A DNA stretch of 64,000 bases from Alteriqipengyuania abyssalis (GTDB taxonomy: Bacteria > Pseudomonadota > Alphaproteobacteria > Sphingomonadales > Sphingomonadaceae). The notes under the pieces are model-generated. The model ran no database searches. It was not told the DNA's origin and saw only the letters and a list, made by a program, of their open reading frames with translations. This document shows, in pieces, positions 17,882-25,695 of the stretch. The translations under genes and the position numbers were made by a program. Position 1 is the first letter of the stretch. Every line of letters begins with the position of its first letter. Location of the stretch: contig NZ_JAHWXP010000003.1 of the NCBI RefSeq assembly GCF_019857185.1, forward strand, positions 339,501 through 403,500, read 5' to 3'.

Positions 17882-18292
17882 ATGCAGTCCTTGCGCGCCT
17901 CGATTCGGGAATACCGACACCTTGCGCTCGCGCTGCTACTGGCGGCGTTTTTTATCCGGGCGATAATCCCTGCGGGCTTCATGGTGTCCGCTGGCAGCGA
18001 CACCGTTCTTTCGGTGACGATCTGTTCCGATGCCTCCGCCGGTCTCAAGCAGATGCAGCTGGTCATCCCGGGCAAGAAGCCGGCCAGCGGGCATTCGGAT
18101 GGCATGGAGAAGGCCCAGCATTGCGCATTCTCGAGCCTCGCAAAGGCTGCCGACGGTGCGGCCGATGCCGCACTGCTGGCGCTCGCCTTCGCCTTCATCC
18201 TCGTGCTTGGCCTGGCGCCGGTGCGGCGGCTTGCGTTTCAGCGAAACTCCTACCTCCGACCGCCGCTGCGCGGCCCTCCGGCAGCAGCCTGA
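17882..18292 (+). CDS. DUF2946 family membrane protein
   Basis: Protein of 136 residues with an N-terminal hydrophobic segment (LALALLLAAFFIRAIIPAGF) and a second near the C-terminus (AALLALAFAFILVLGLAP). Between them lie TICSD and QHCAFSS, a pair of Cys and a His of the kind seen in DUF2946, a family found next to copper-handling genes. The RAIIPAGFM segment after the first helix is typical of the family. No reaction is known. It is followed after 74 bases by PCuAC and SCO genes, so a role in copper binding or transfer at the membrane is a reasonable inference. Confidence 0.75.
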   Translation: MQSLRASIREYRHLALALLLAAFFIRAIIPAGFMVSAGSDTVLSVTICSDASAGLKQMQLVIPGKKPASGHSDGMEKAQHCAFSSLAKAADGAADAALLALAFAFILVLGLAPVRRLAFQRNSYLRPPLRGPPAAA

Positions 18293-18366
18293 CAATCCTA
18301 GCCTGACCTGTCGGTTCTGCCGTCGCGCGCCCGGAATGCGCAGCGCGGCCTTTCGGAGTATAGAAA

Positions 18367-18912
18367 ATGCAATTCAAGACGACCCAACCGCTGGGGCGGA
18401 CCATCCACGCTGGCTTTGCCGCTGCTGGCGCCGCAGCGCTGATCCTCTCGATCGGAGCGTGCAGCTCGCAATCCCAGCCTGAGGGCGCGGCAAGCGAAAA
18501 CGCCAGCAGCGAGCTCGTCATCACCGCCCCCTGGTCGCGCGAAACCGCGAAGGGCCAGGACGCGGGCGGCGCCTTCATGACCATCGCCAACGAGGGCAGC
18601 GGTGCCGACCGGCTGACCGGCGGATCGACCCCGGTGGCGGGCGATGTGCAGATCCACACGGTCGACATGACCGACGGCGTGATGCGCATGCGTCAGCTGT
18701 CCGATGGACTGGAGATACCTGCAGGCGACACGGTCACGCTGAAGCCGGGCAGCTTCCACATTATGCTGATGGGCCTGAAGCGCCCGCTGGAACGGGGCGA
18801 AACCGTTCCCTTGACGCTCACCTTCGAAAAGGCCGGGCCGGTCGAGGTGGAACTCATCGTCGAGCCGGTCGGCTCTCAGGGGCCTGATGGGGCGGGAGGG
18901 GTCGATGAGTGA
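18367..18912 (+). CDS. PCu(A)C copper chaperone, lipoprotein
   Basis: Protein of 181 residues. A lipobox LSIGAC places the mature N-terminus at Cys32, so it is likely a lipoprotein facing the periplasm. The domain from about residue 50 contains the copper ligands of PCu(A)C: His97, Met108, His131 and Met133, spaced H-x10-M-x22-H-x-M, nearly identical to the published H-x10-M-x21-H-x-M consensus. Members deliver Cu(I) to the CuA or CuB sites of cytochrome oxidase, or buffer periplasmic copper. Its end overlaps the SCO gene by eight bases, the classical pairing for oxidase copper-site assembly. Confidence 0.9.
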   Translation: MQFKTTQPLGRTIHAGFAAAGAAALILSIGACSSQSQPEGAASENASSELVITAPWSRETAKGQDAGGAFMTIANEGSGADRLTGGSTPVAGDVQIHTVDMTDGVMRMRQLSDGLEIPAGDTVTLKPGSFHIMLMGLKRPLERGETVPLTLTFEKAGPVEVELIVEPVGSQGPDGAGGVDE

Positions 18913-19567
18913 TCCGTTTCCTGAGCTCGAAGAAGAGCAGACGCCGGAAGAACGCGCGGCGGGTTTGAGAACCTTCCGGATGATCGTCTGGCTGTTCGTG
19001 GCGCTAGTCGCCGGGATGGGTCTGTTCGCGCTGTTCGGGCCGGCCAGGCAGCCTGCGCCTGATCAACCGGCCGGTTATGCCGACACAGTGGGCGGTGCAT
19101 TCTCACTCACCGCCGCGGATGGTTCGACCGTCACCGACCAGACACTGAAGGGAAAGCCGTTTGCGATCTTCTTCGGTTTCACCCGATGCCCGGACGTGTG
19201 TCCGACCACGCTCGCGAGCCTCGCCAAACTTCGCAAGCAGATGGGTGAGGATGGCGACAAGTTCCGGATCGTGTTCGTCTCGGTCGATCCGGGATATGAC
19301 AGTCCGGAAGATATCGGGCGCTATGTCGACCTGTTCGGCACGCCGATTATCGGCCTGACCGGCTCGGACGAGGAAATCGCCAAGGTCACCAAGGCCTACC
19401 ACGCCTTCTACAAGAAGGTACCGACCGATGGCGACGACTACACCATCGACCACACCGCGTCGGTCTACCTGATGGATGCCGAGGGCAAGCTGCGCTCGAC
19501 CATCGACTATCACGAGGATCCGAAGACCTCGCTCGCCAAGCTGGAGCGGCTGGTCGATCAGACGTAA
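18905..19567 (+). CDS. SCO1/SenC-family copper-binding thioredoxin-fold protein
   Basis: Protein of 220 residues. The ATG at 18905 is chosen over one at 18887 because a GGGAGGGG ribosome site lies just before it. One membrane helix (about 25-45) precedes a thioredoxin fold with the CPDVC motif (Cys95, Cys99) and the ligand His183 in IDHTASVYL, the complete Cu site of SCO proteins. The role is metallation or redox maintenance of the CuA site of cytochrome c oxidase, acting with PCuAC. No oxidase genes lie in the window. It is convergent with the efflux operon on the other strand; a GC-rich hairpin covers the junction. Confidence 0.92.
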   Translation: MSDPFPELEEEQTPEERAAGLRTFRMIVWLFVALVAGMGLFALFGPARQPAPDQPAGYADTVGGAFSLTAADGSTVTDQTLKGKPFAIFFGFTRCPDVCPTTLASLAKLRKQMGEDGDKFRIVFVSVDPGYDSPEDIGRYVDLFGTPIIGLTGSDEEIAKVTKAYHAFYKKVPTDGDDYTIDHTASVYLMDAEGKLRSTIDYHEDPKTSLAKLERLVDQT

Positions 19568-19573
19568 GCAGGT

Positions 19574-19610
19574 TCGGCGGTGTCCCGCGACTAGCGCGGG
19601 GCGCCGCCGA
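19574..19610. terminator. Hairpin between convergent genes
   Basis: A two-part stem, TCGGCGG (19574-19580) with CCGCCGA (19604-19610) and CCCGCG (19584-19589) with CGCGGG (19595-19600), closes on a short loop between the SCO stop and the last codon of the outer-membrane efflux gene. No T-run follows on either strand, so intrinsic termination is uncertain. Confidence 0.4.
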
Positions 19611-20964
19611 CCGCCTGATACAGCCCCACCAGCGTGGTCAGTTCGTCGGCCTTCGCCTGAACCAGCGAGAGTTCGACCCCGAGCAGCGCGCGCTGCGCAT
19701 CGACCTGCTCGATATAGGGCGTGTATCCGGCGCGGTAACGGTTGCGCGCATGGCGCAGCGCATCCGCGACCGCGCTCTGCTGTGCCTCCAGCGCGGTCTG
19801 CTGTTCGCCGAGATTGGCCAGGATTGCCATGCGATCCTCCACCTCGCGGAAGGCCCCGAGCACGGTGGAGCGATAGGCCCACGCAGCCTGATCGCGCTGC
19901 GCAGTCGCTCCGTCGAGCTGGGCTTGCAGCCGCCCGCCCTGGAAGATCGGCGCGAGGATGCTTCCGCCGAGCGACCAGACGCTGATCGGATCGGCAAGCA
20001 GATCGGAGAGGGCCAGCCCCGCGCTCGCCCCCAGATCGATCGACGGCATGAAATCGGCGCGCGCGACGCGCATCTTGGCATCGGCTGCGGCAATCCGGTA
20101 TTCCGCCGCCGCGATATCCGGCCTGCGGCGCAGAAGTTCCGAAGGGAGCGTTGCGGGCGGCGCCGGGGCGACCAGTTCGTCCAGCGTCCCGCCGCGCTCG
20201 ATGCCGCCGGGCAGCTCCCCAGTCAGGACCGAGAGCGCATTCTCCTGCCGCGCAATCTGCGCCTTCAATTGCGGGACCAGCTGCGCGGTCGCCTGATATT
20301 CGGCCTCCGCCTGCCGCAAGGGCAGCTGCGAGGTATAGCCGACCTCGGCACGGTCGCGGGCGAACTTGAGCGCCTCCTGACGCGCCGCCAGCGTATCTTC
20401 CAGCACCGCGAGCCGGGCATCCAGCGCGAGCAGCGTGATATAGCCCGTGGCGGTGGCAGCACTCACTGCGAGGCGAGCGGCTTCCTCAGCCGCAGCGCTC
20501 GCCGCGACGCCCGCCTCTGCCGCATCGACCCGCGCGGCGTTCTTGCCGAACGGGTCGAGTTCGTAGGAGGCGCGAAAGGTCGGCTGGGCCGCAACCGACT
20601 CCTGTGGCCGCCCCAGCGCCGAAACCTCGCGCTGCACGCCGCCTTCGACGCCCACGCCAAGCGATGGCAGCAGGTACCCGCGTGAAGCCTGTTCGGTCGC
20701 GCGTGCCTCATCCACCCGTGCCGCCGCGATGCGGACATCGGGATTGTTGAGCCGCGCCTGCTCGACAAGGCGCGAGAGCTGCGGATCGCCGAAACTCTCC
20801 CACCAGGCCGCTTCGACCGGGGCGCTCGCACCAAGCTGGGTACGCCATTCGATTGGCGGCGTCACAGCGGTGCCAACAGGAGCGTCCTGCAAGGTTGGCG
20901 CGCAGGCTGACAGAGCGAGCGCGGATGTGAACAGAAGGGCAAGAGACTTGCGCATGGCGATCAC
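19591..20964 (-). CDS. NodT-family outer membrane efflux lipoprotein
   Basis: Protein of 457 residues with a signal peptide and lipobox LALSACAP, hence lipid-anchored in the outer membrane. The first conserved block WWESFGDPQLSRLVEQA and the repeats of long amphipathic helices mark the NodT/OprM class. It provides the outer-membrane channel of the EmrAB-type pump encoded upstream on the same transcript: its start overlaps the adaptor gene stop by four bases. Substrates are likely amphipathic toxicants as for other EmrAB systems, but are not defined by sequence. Confidence 0.9.
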   Translation of the reverse strand: MIAMRKSLALLFTSALALSACAPTLQDAPVGTAVTPPIEWRTQLGASAPVEAAWWESFGDPQLSRLVEQARLNNPDVRIAAARVDEARATEQASRGYLLPSLGVGVEGGVQREVSALGRPQESVAAQPTFRASYELDPFGKNAARVDAAEAGVAASAAAEEAARLAVSAATATGYITLLALDARLAVLEDTLAARQEALKFARDRAEVGYTSQLPLRQAEAEYQATAQLVPQLKAQIARQENALSVLTGELPGGIERGGTLDELVAPAPPATLPSELLRRRPDIAAAEYRIAAADAKMRVARADFMPSIDLGASAGLALSDLLADPISVWSLGGSILAPIFQGGRLQAQLDGATAQRDQAAWAYRSTVLGAFREVEDRMAILANLGEQQTALEAQQSAVADALRHARNRYRAGYTPYIEQVDAQRALLGVELSLVQAKADELTTLVGLYQAVGGAPR

Positions 20965-22079
20965 TCCTTAGTGTGAACGGTTGCGACGACCGACATGCCA
21001 GGCCCCAGCCGCTCGGCAGCCTTCTGGCCCTTGTCGAGCACGATGCGCACCGCGATGCGCTGCGGCACCTTCACGAAATTGCCCGCGCCCGTGTCCGGCT
21101 TAACGATGCTGAATTCGCTGCTGGCGGCAGGCGCGATGCTCTGCACCCGGCCGGTCAGTTCCAGCCCGCCGAGCGCATCGACTTCCAGCGTGGCGCGCTG
21201 GCCCACCGCCATGTCGGCGGTCTGGGTTTCCTTGAAGTTCGCGACCACCCACAGCTCGTCCGGCACGATGTACATCAGCTGCGTCCCCGCGCTGACGAGC
21301 TGGCCGACACGGGCGGTAATCTCGCTCAGGCGGCCCGAACGCGGCGCGCGGATTTCGGTGCGGGAAAGCTCGATCTCGGCGAGGTCTTTCGATGCCTCGG
21401 CACCGGCAACCTGCGCTTCCAGCCCACCGCGTCCGACCGTGACCGAGCGCACGTTCTCGGCAGCGATAGCCCGCTGGGCCTCTGCCTGCTGCACACCTGC
21501 CTGCGCCTGCTGCAAGGCGGCGCGCGCCTGATCGCGCTCGCGCAGAGAGACCGATCCTTCGTCGACCAGTTCGGCGATGCGGTTCATGTCCGCCTGCGCC
21601 TTTTGCAGCGCGGCGCGCGCGCTCGTCACCGCAGCGGTCTGCAGCTTGAGCTGCGCCTGGGCGGAGCGCAGGCTCTGCGCGCTATTGGCCAGTGCAGCCT
21701 GCTGCGCGGCGGAATTCGCCGAGCCTTGCAGGACCTTCTGCTGGAAGGGCGCATCGTCGATCCGCGCCAGCAGATCGCCCTTTTCGACCCGCTGGAAATC
21801 GGTGACGGGCACTTCGGTCAGATAACCGGCGACCTGCGGGCTCACCACCGTCGTACGGCCGCGCACATAGGCATTGTTCGTCGTCTCGTCGCCGCCGGCG
21901 AAGGGCGGGAGGCCCCAGGCATAAAGCGCGGCGAGCACGCCTGCCAGAATCAGCAGGACCGCGACGATGATACGTCGGCGCGAAGCATTGGGAGACCAGC
22001 CCTTGTCCGACTCCGCCTCTGCGGGCGCGTCTTCAACAACCTCGGGTTCTGGCTCGGTCTGGGAAGGGGAGTTTGTCAT
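20961..22079 (-). CDS. EmrA-like HlyD-family adaptor of an MFS efflux pump
   Basis: Protein of 372 residues with an acidic cytoplasmic N-terminus, one membrane helix (IIVAVLLILAGVLAALYAWG), lipoyl halves around VSPQVAGYLTEVPV and TEIRAPRSGRLSEI, and a long coiled coil (about residues 115-225). The NNAYVRGRTTVVSPQVAGY block is a hallmark of EmrA/FarA adaptors, which link MFS pumps to an outer-membrane channel. Genes on both sides overlap by four bases (ATGA type), giving the order MFS, adaptor, channel. Confidence 0.9.
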   Translation of the reverse strand: MTNSPSQTEPEPEVVEDAPAEAESDKGWSPNASRRRIIVAVLLILAGVLAALYAWGLPPFAGGDETTNNAYVRGRTTVVSPQVAGYLTEVPVTDFQRVEKGDLLARIDDAPFQQKVLQGSANSAAQQAALANSAQSLRSAQAQLKLQTAAVTSARAALQKAQADMNRIAELVDEGSVSLRERDQARAALQQAQAGVQQAEAQRAIAAENVRSVTVGRGGLEAQVAGAEASKDLAEIELSRTEIRAPRSGRLSEITARVGQLVSAGTQLMYIVPDELWVVANFKETQTADMAVGQRATLEVDALGGLELTGRVQSIAPAASSEFSIVKPDTGAGNFVKVPQRIAVRIVLDKGQKAAERLGPGMSVVATVHTKE

Positions 22080-23761
22080 TGTCTGGTCCTTGCGAGCATG
22101 GCCTCAAGCGAAGCCAGTTCCTTGGCGAGCGGATTGCGCCCGCGTATCTTGTTGATGAGCCACGGCAAGAGCACCACGGCGAAGGTTATCGCGGCGAGCG
22201 TGCCGACGAGGAAGAACACATCGTTGAATGCCAGCACCGCGGCCTCGCGCCCGACCGACTGCGAGACGCTGGCGGAGGCCGCCTGCTGCTGCAGCGCCGG
22301 GTCCGACTGAACCGGCGCGATCCGCCGGGTCGCGTTCGAAAGCGCCTGCGCGAGCTGGATATTGCCCAACGTTAGCGTGCTTCCCGCGTCAATCAGGTGG
22401 GTCTTCAGACGGATCGTGTAGAAGGCGGAGAGCAGCGAGGAGCCTGCAAGTCCGCCGATCGACTGCGACAGCGAAAAGATCGCGATGAAACTGATCACGA
22501 ACCTCGGCCCTGCGACCAGCGCGCGGACCATGCCTTCCATCATGATCGGGCCCATCGCGAACACCGCGGCGAAAGCGATCGCGGCCTGTGTCCAGTACAC
22601 GTCCTGTGGCCGTGTCATGACCCCGGTTCGGGTGTCGGCAAAGGCGGCGATGCAGATCACAAGAATCGCGAACAGCACCGGACGCGTCAGATCCTTGGGA
22701 TCGAGACGAACGACCGAGAGCACCATCCCGGCGGTGGTCGCGCCGGTCAGCACCCAGAAATATCCGATCAGCTGGTCGTTGCTATAGCCCAGTGCGGAGA
22801 ACATCCCGCTCGCACCGAAGCCCTGTTCGGCAACCAGTACGCGCACCGTCGCGCCAATCACAGCGAGACTGAGGACCGCGCGGCTCGACAGCCAGCTCAG
22901 GTCGAGCATCGGGCTCTTGCGATTGGCCTCGATCAGGAAGCAGCCGCCCAGGCCGAGGATCGCGACGACCAGCACATAACCCAGCCACGGCGTATCCCAC
23001 CACTGGATGCGGCCCTGGATCAGGAACGTGCAGAGCGCGCAGACACCGATGATGAAGAGCGCAATGCTCGGAATGTCGAGTGCCTCGAACGTGTCCTTTC
23101 TCTCTCCCGGGGGAAGCCGCAGGAGATAGACCATCCCGAAGCCCAGCAGCGACAGGGCAAACTGGAACTGGAACACGTGGCTCATATCGCTGTCGACCAG
23201 CAGCGTCGGCGACAGCGCCCGGGTCAGCGGGAAAGCGATCTGACTGAGGCCGATCGAAATCACCAGCCCGGCAACCCTCATTGCCGCCGGCAGCCCCTGC
23301 ATGAGGTAGTAGATCGTCAGTGCGGACAGGCCGCTGGCCGTAATCCCTGCCACCGCGCGCGCCGCCAGTTCGGGATAATAGCCCGGGCCGATCATCTGTA
23401 CGAAATTGGCCGCAACCAGCCCTGCCATCGCCCAGCGGACGAAAGGCTGGATGCCGAACTGCTGCCGCACGCGAAACAGCAGCATGCTCATGCACGAATA
23501 GGTCGAATAGAACGCCACGGTAAGCCAGCCCGACTCCACCGGCGTCAGCGCGAACTCGGCCTGAAGCGCGCCCGAGTTGGCCAGCAGGAAACCGTTCTGG
23601 CTGCCCCCGACGAGCCCGATGAACAGACCGATCGCAAGATAGGCCGCGCGGCGACGCGCCGGATGATCGGGATTGGCAGGCGATCCCGGGAGGATCGGCA
23701 TCTCATGCGGCTTGAACCGATAGCTGACCGCGTAGTCGAAAAGGGGCGGGCGATCACTCAC
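22076..23761 (-). CDS. EmrB-like MFS transporter (DHA2, 14-TM)
   Basis: Protein of 561 residues with about fourteen hydrophobic segments, the size of DHA2-family drug:proton antiporters. The first membrane segment begins at about residue 39 after an unusually long polar N-terminus ending in PDHPARRRA. The motif C-like region is atypical and the substrate cannot be inferred. A polar 60-residue stretch near the C-terminus (from LIDAGSTL to AVLAFND) precedes the last helix and matches the extended loop of this family. The start overlaps the TetR gene stop by eight bases, so regulator, pump, adaptor and channel form one operon. Confidence 0.87.
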   Translation of the reverse strand: MSDRPPLFDYAVSYRFKPHEMPILPGSPANPDHPARRRAAYLAIGLFIGLVGGSQNGFLLANSGALQAEFALTPVESGWLTVAFYSTYSCMSMLLFRVRQQFGIQPFVRWAMAGLVAANFVQMIGPGYYPELAARAVAGITASGLSALTIYYLMQGLPAAMRVAGLVISIGLSQIAFPLTRALSPTLLVDSDMSHVFQFQFALSLLGFGMVYLLRLPPGERKDTFEALDIPSIALFIIGVCALCTFLIQGRIQWWDTPWLGYVLVVAILGLGGCFLIEANRKSPMLDLSWLSSRAVLSLAVIGATVRVLVAEQGFGASGMFSALGYSNDQLIGYFWVLTGATTAGMVLSVVRLDPKDLTRPVLFAILVICIAAFADTRTGVMTRPQDVYWTQAAIAFAAVFAMGPIMMEGMVRALVAGPRFVISFIAIFSLSQSIGGLAGSSLLSAFYTIRLKTHLIDAGSTLTLGNIQLAQALSNATRRIAPVQSDPALQQQAASASVSQSVGREAAVLAFNDVFFLVGTLAAITFAVVLLPWLINKIRGRNPLAKELASLEAMLARTRQ

Positions 23762-24386
23762 AGCGCAATGCTCCGTCGATCAGGGTGTCTTCGAGCGCCG
23801 CTTCGAACGCGCGGTCGTCCGCCACATTATCGACCAGCTTGGCGAGCCGCACGCGCCGGGCGACGGTACTCGCCGCTGCATAGATGAAATTGGCCACCCT
23901 GAATTGCAGGTGATGCACATCGCGCTCGCATTCTGCGGCAGCCGCCTGGGCGAGATCGAAGAAATAGCGGTGCAGCGGCAGGGAAAGTTCGTCGAGCAGC
24001 CAGTCGTTGCGCTCGGAATCGATCGTGATGTCGCGCAGCAGCAGCCGCGGCATGTCCGGGTGCGCAAGCTGGTAATCGATGAAGGCCCTCATCGCGTGAC
24101 GCAGACGTTCGCGGGCGGACCTGGCTTGCGTCTCGACAAGCGCCTGATCGAGCGCCGCGTGGAGATCCTTCGCCGATTGCGAGACGATCGACTTCCACAA
24201 GCCGACCTTGCCGCCGAAACGATAGCCGATCAGCGCGACGTCGATATTCGCGTCGGAGGCGATTTCGCGCAGCGAGGTCGCTTCGTACCCTCTTGTGGCG
24301 AAGCGCCGTCGGCCGGCGTCGGCAATCGCCGCGCTCGTATCCGTATCGCTCTTTCTGGGCCGTCCCGGCCCGCGTCGCTTGTTCAC
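23754..24386 (-). CDS. TetR/AcrR-family transcriptional regulator
   Basis: Protein of 210 residues. After a basic N-terminus (KRRGPGRPRKSD) comes the TetR helix-turn-helix: TSLREIASDANIDVALIGYRFGGKVGLW. The C-terminal two thirds is the variable ligand-binding domain, with a CerR-like feel (long helix RHAMRAFIDYQLAHPDMPRLLLRDI). It is the first gene of the efflux operon and sits 33 bases below a large double palindrome that is its obvious operator, implying autorepression relieved by a pump substrate. Confidence 0.9.
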   Translation of the reverse strand: MNKRRGPGRPRKSDTDTSAAIADAGRRRFATRGYEATSLREIASDANIDVALIGYRFGGKVGLWKSIVSQSAKDLHAALDQALVETQARSARERLRHAMRAFIDYQLAHPDMPRLLLRDITIDSERNDWLLDELSLPLHRYFFDLAQAAAAECERDVHHLQFRVANFIYAAASTVARRVRLAKLVDNVADDRAFEAALEDTLIDGALRCE

Positions 24387-24418
24387 TCTACGCTCCTGTC
24401 AGGAGCGCGATTTAGGAG

Positions 24419-24462
24419 GCGCCTCGAATATATTCAATAGGCGTTGAATATATTCGAGGCGC
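24419..24462. promoter_or_regulatory. Double palindromic operator of the TetR-controlled efflux operon
   Basis: A perfect inverted repeat with 19-bp arms, GCGCCTCGAATATATTCAA (24419-24437) and TTGAATATATTCGAGGCGC (24444-24462), is separated by six bases. Each arm also contains the self-palindromic core GAATATATTC, so two TetR-type half-site pairs lie 25 bp apart. It lies 33-76 bases upstream of the regulator start and stands out as AT-rich in a GC-rich region. Two stacked dimers or a dimer of dimers could bind. Confidence 0.75.
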
Positions 24463-24529
24463 TGCTTCCCGACCGGCGGAAAGGGGCGAGAACTCCGCTG
24501 AAAGTCGCCAGCGGCACCGCCCGTGTCGA

Positions 24530-24937
24530 TCAGTCCGACACCTCCGCCGAACGGCACGGTCTGGCACGGCTTCGCCAGTTGAGAATATGGGCCCCGGCAA
24601 CCAGTGCCGCGCCAAGTGTCGTGAGCCCGGTTTCGAGCGCCAGAGTGTGGGCGAACAGACCCGAGATCATCAGCCCCAGCCCGGCAAAGCCGAGGACCAG
24701 CCGGCCCCCCGCACTGCCCGCACCATGCCGCGATTTCAGCAGGACATAGCTGGTCAGCGGCACCGCGATGAGCACCATGACGAGATGAAACCCTTCCGGC
24801 AGCGAGAGCGCAGTGCTCCAGCTCGGCAGGATGGCGATGGCCAGTGGGAAGACGAGGCAATGGATGAGGCAGGCGGTCGACAGCGTCACGCCGGCACCAT
24901 CCATCGCCGCGGCGACACCTCTGCTACGCGGCCTCAC
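24530..24937 (-). CDS. MerC-domain membrane protein
   Basis: Protein of 135 residues starting at a GTG whose GTGA overlaps the stop of the upstream DUF1826 gene; an ATG at 24904 is an alternative. Four hydrophobic segments and the N-terminal STACLIHCLVFPLAI block, with Cys residues around a His, match MerC-domain proteins. Mercury resistance MerC transports Hg(II), but chromosomal homologues without other mer genes are often zinc- or general-metal-related. With DUF1826 upstream and a Zur-like box before that, a zinc connection is more likely here than mercury. Inference only. Confidence 0.75.
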   Translation of the reverse strand: MRPRSRGVAAAMDGAGVTLSTACLIHCLVFPLAIAILPSWSTALSLPEGFHLVMVLIAVPLTSYVLLKSRHGAGSAGGRLVLGFAGLGLMISGLFAHTLALETGLTTLGAALVAGAHILNWRSRARPCRSAEVSD

Positions 24938-25524
24938 GCGCCCGGCTCCGGGTCGATCCGCGGCGTATCGATCGCCAGCAGCAAGCGGCGTTCACCGGTG
25001 CCTGCGATGGGCGGGGAACGGTGCAGACAGGGATCGTGCCCCTCCCCGAACTGCCAGCCTTTGACCAGTGCGATATCGCCCGCATCGATACTCCACACCT
25101 CCCCGTCCGGCACATTTCCGCAGGCGAATTGCGTGCCGCGCCCCGCATAGGTGGTGATAAGCCGCAGGTCGGTGAAATCCGCGTGGAGCTTGCGGCAGGA
25201 ATCATCATCGACCAGCTCGAGCCGCAGGCGGACCTCTTCGCAGAGCATCAACGCCGCGAGGCGGGTGGCTAGCATGGCGATATCCTCCGCCAGCGCACCG
25301 GGCAGATCGCCGAGTGCGGCGGCCGCGCGATCGGGCGCACCGCTCGCGCGCCACGTAAACGGATCGCGCGTCAGCACATGCCCGTCGCACAGCGGCACCG
25401 CTCGGCGCTGCACGACCAGCGGATGTTCCGGTCGCCGTATCGCGCTCCAGTCATCGGTGAAACACGCGTAGTCGGTGGCGTTCGAGGGCGATGGCGGAAG
25501 AGGCAGAGATGCGGCAACTTGCAT
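24934..25524 (-). CDS. DUF1826 domain-containing protein
   Basis: Protein of 196 residues from the ATG at 25524; GTG 25548 is an in-frame alternative, and neither has a strong ribosome site. The conserved centre CRKLHADFTDLRLITTYAGRGTQF and the later GWQFGEGHDPCLHRSPP are recognisable as DUF1826, a family of unknown function that recurs in zinc-limitation regulons. His and Cys residues in these blocks could bind metal. Its stop overlaps the start of the MerC-domain gene, so the two are coupled. A Zur-like palindrome lies about 80 bases upstream. Confidence 0.75.
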   Translation of the reverse strand: MQVAASLPLPPSPSNATDYACFTDDWSAIRRPEHPLVVQRRAVPLCDGHVLTRDPFTWRASGAPDRAAAALGDLPGALAEDIAMLATRLAALMLCEEVRLRLELVDDDSCRKLHADFTDLRLITTYAGRGTQFACGNVPDGEVWSIDAGDIALVKGWQFGEGHDPCLHRSPPIAGTGERRLLLAIDTPRIDPEPGA

Positions 25525-25602
25525 GATCGGGCGATTTTCTTTCAACACTGGTGTTGGCTCGGCATCCGTCGGGATGCGCCGAGATGTGCGAGCTGCTAGA
25601 TG

Positions 25603-25615
25603 TGATATTATATCA
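25603..25615. promoter_or_regulatory. Zur/Fur-like palindrome between divergent genes
   Basis: TGATA-TTA-TATCA (25603-25615) is a perfect 5+5 palindrome, extended by looser symmetry in the flanking GATG and ATCA. It lies between the DUF1826/MerC pair (minus strand) and the PhoX-like gene (plus strand), about 80 bases from each start. Its AT-rich form resembles Zur boxes of alphaproteobacteria, and DUF1826 is often a Zur target. The assignment is by resemblance, not measurement. Confidence 0.45.
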
Positions 25616-25695
25616 TCAATTTCAAGCTGCGATCGTGCTCATTTTCGGTTATGGCGCGTGCCACCGATTCCCCATCCCGCTCACAGGAAGACCCG

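Noticed and set aside
24419-24462. Reading the 19-bp inverted repeat as a transcription terminator
   Set aside because: The arms are AT-rich in the core, there is no T-run after the stem, and the position just above a TetR start favours an operator.
24530-24937. Calling the MerC-domain gene a mercury-resistance gene
   Set aside because: No merA, merT, merP or merR is nearby, and coupling to DUF1826 with a Zur-like box argues for another metal role.
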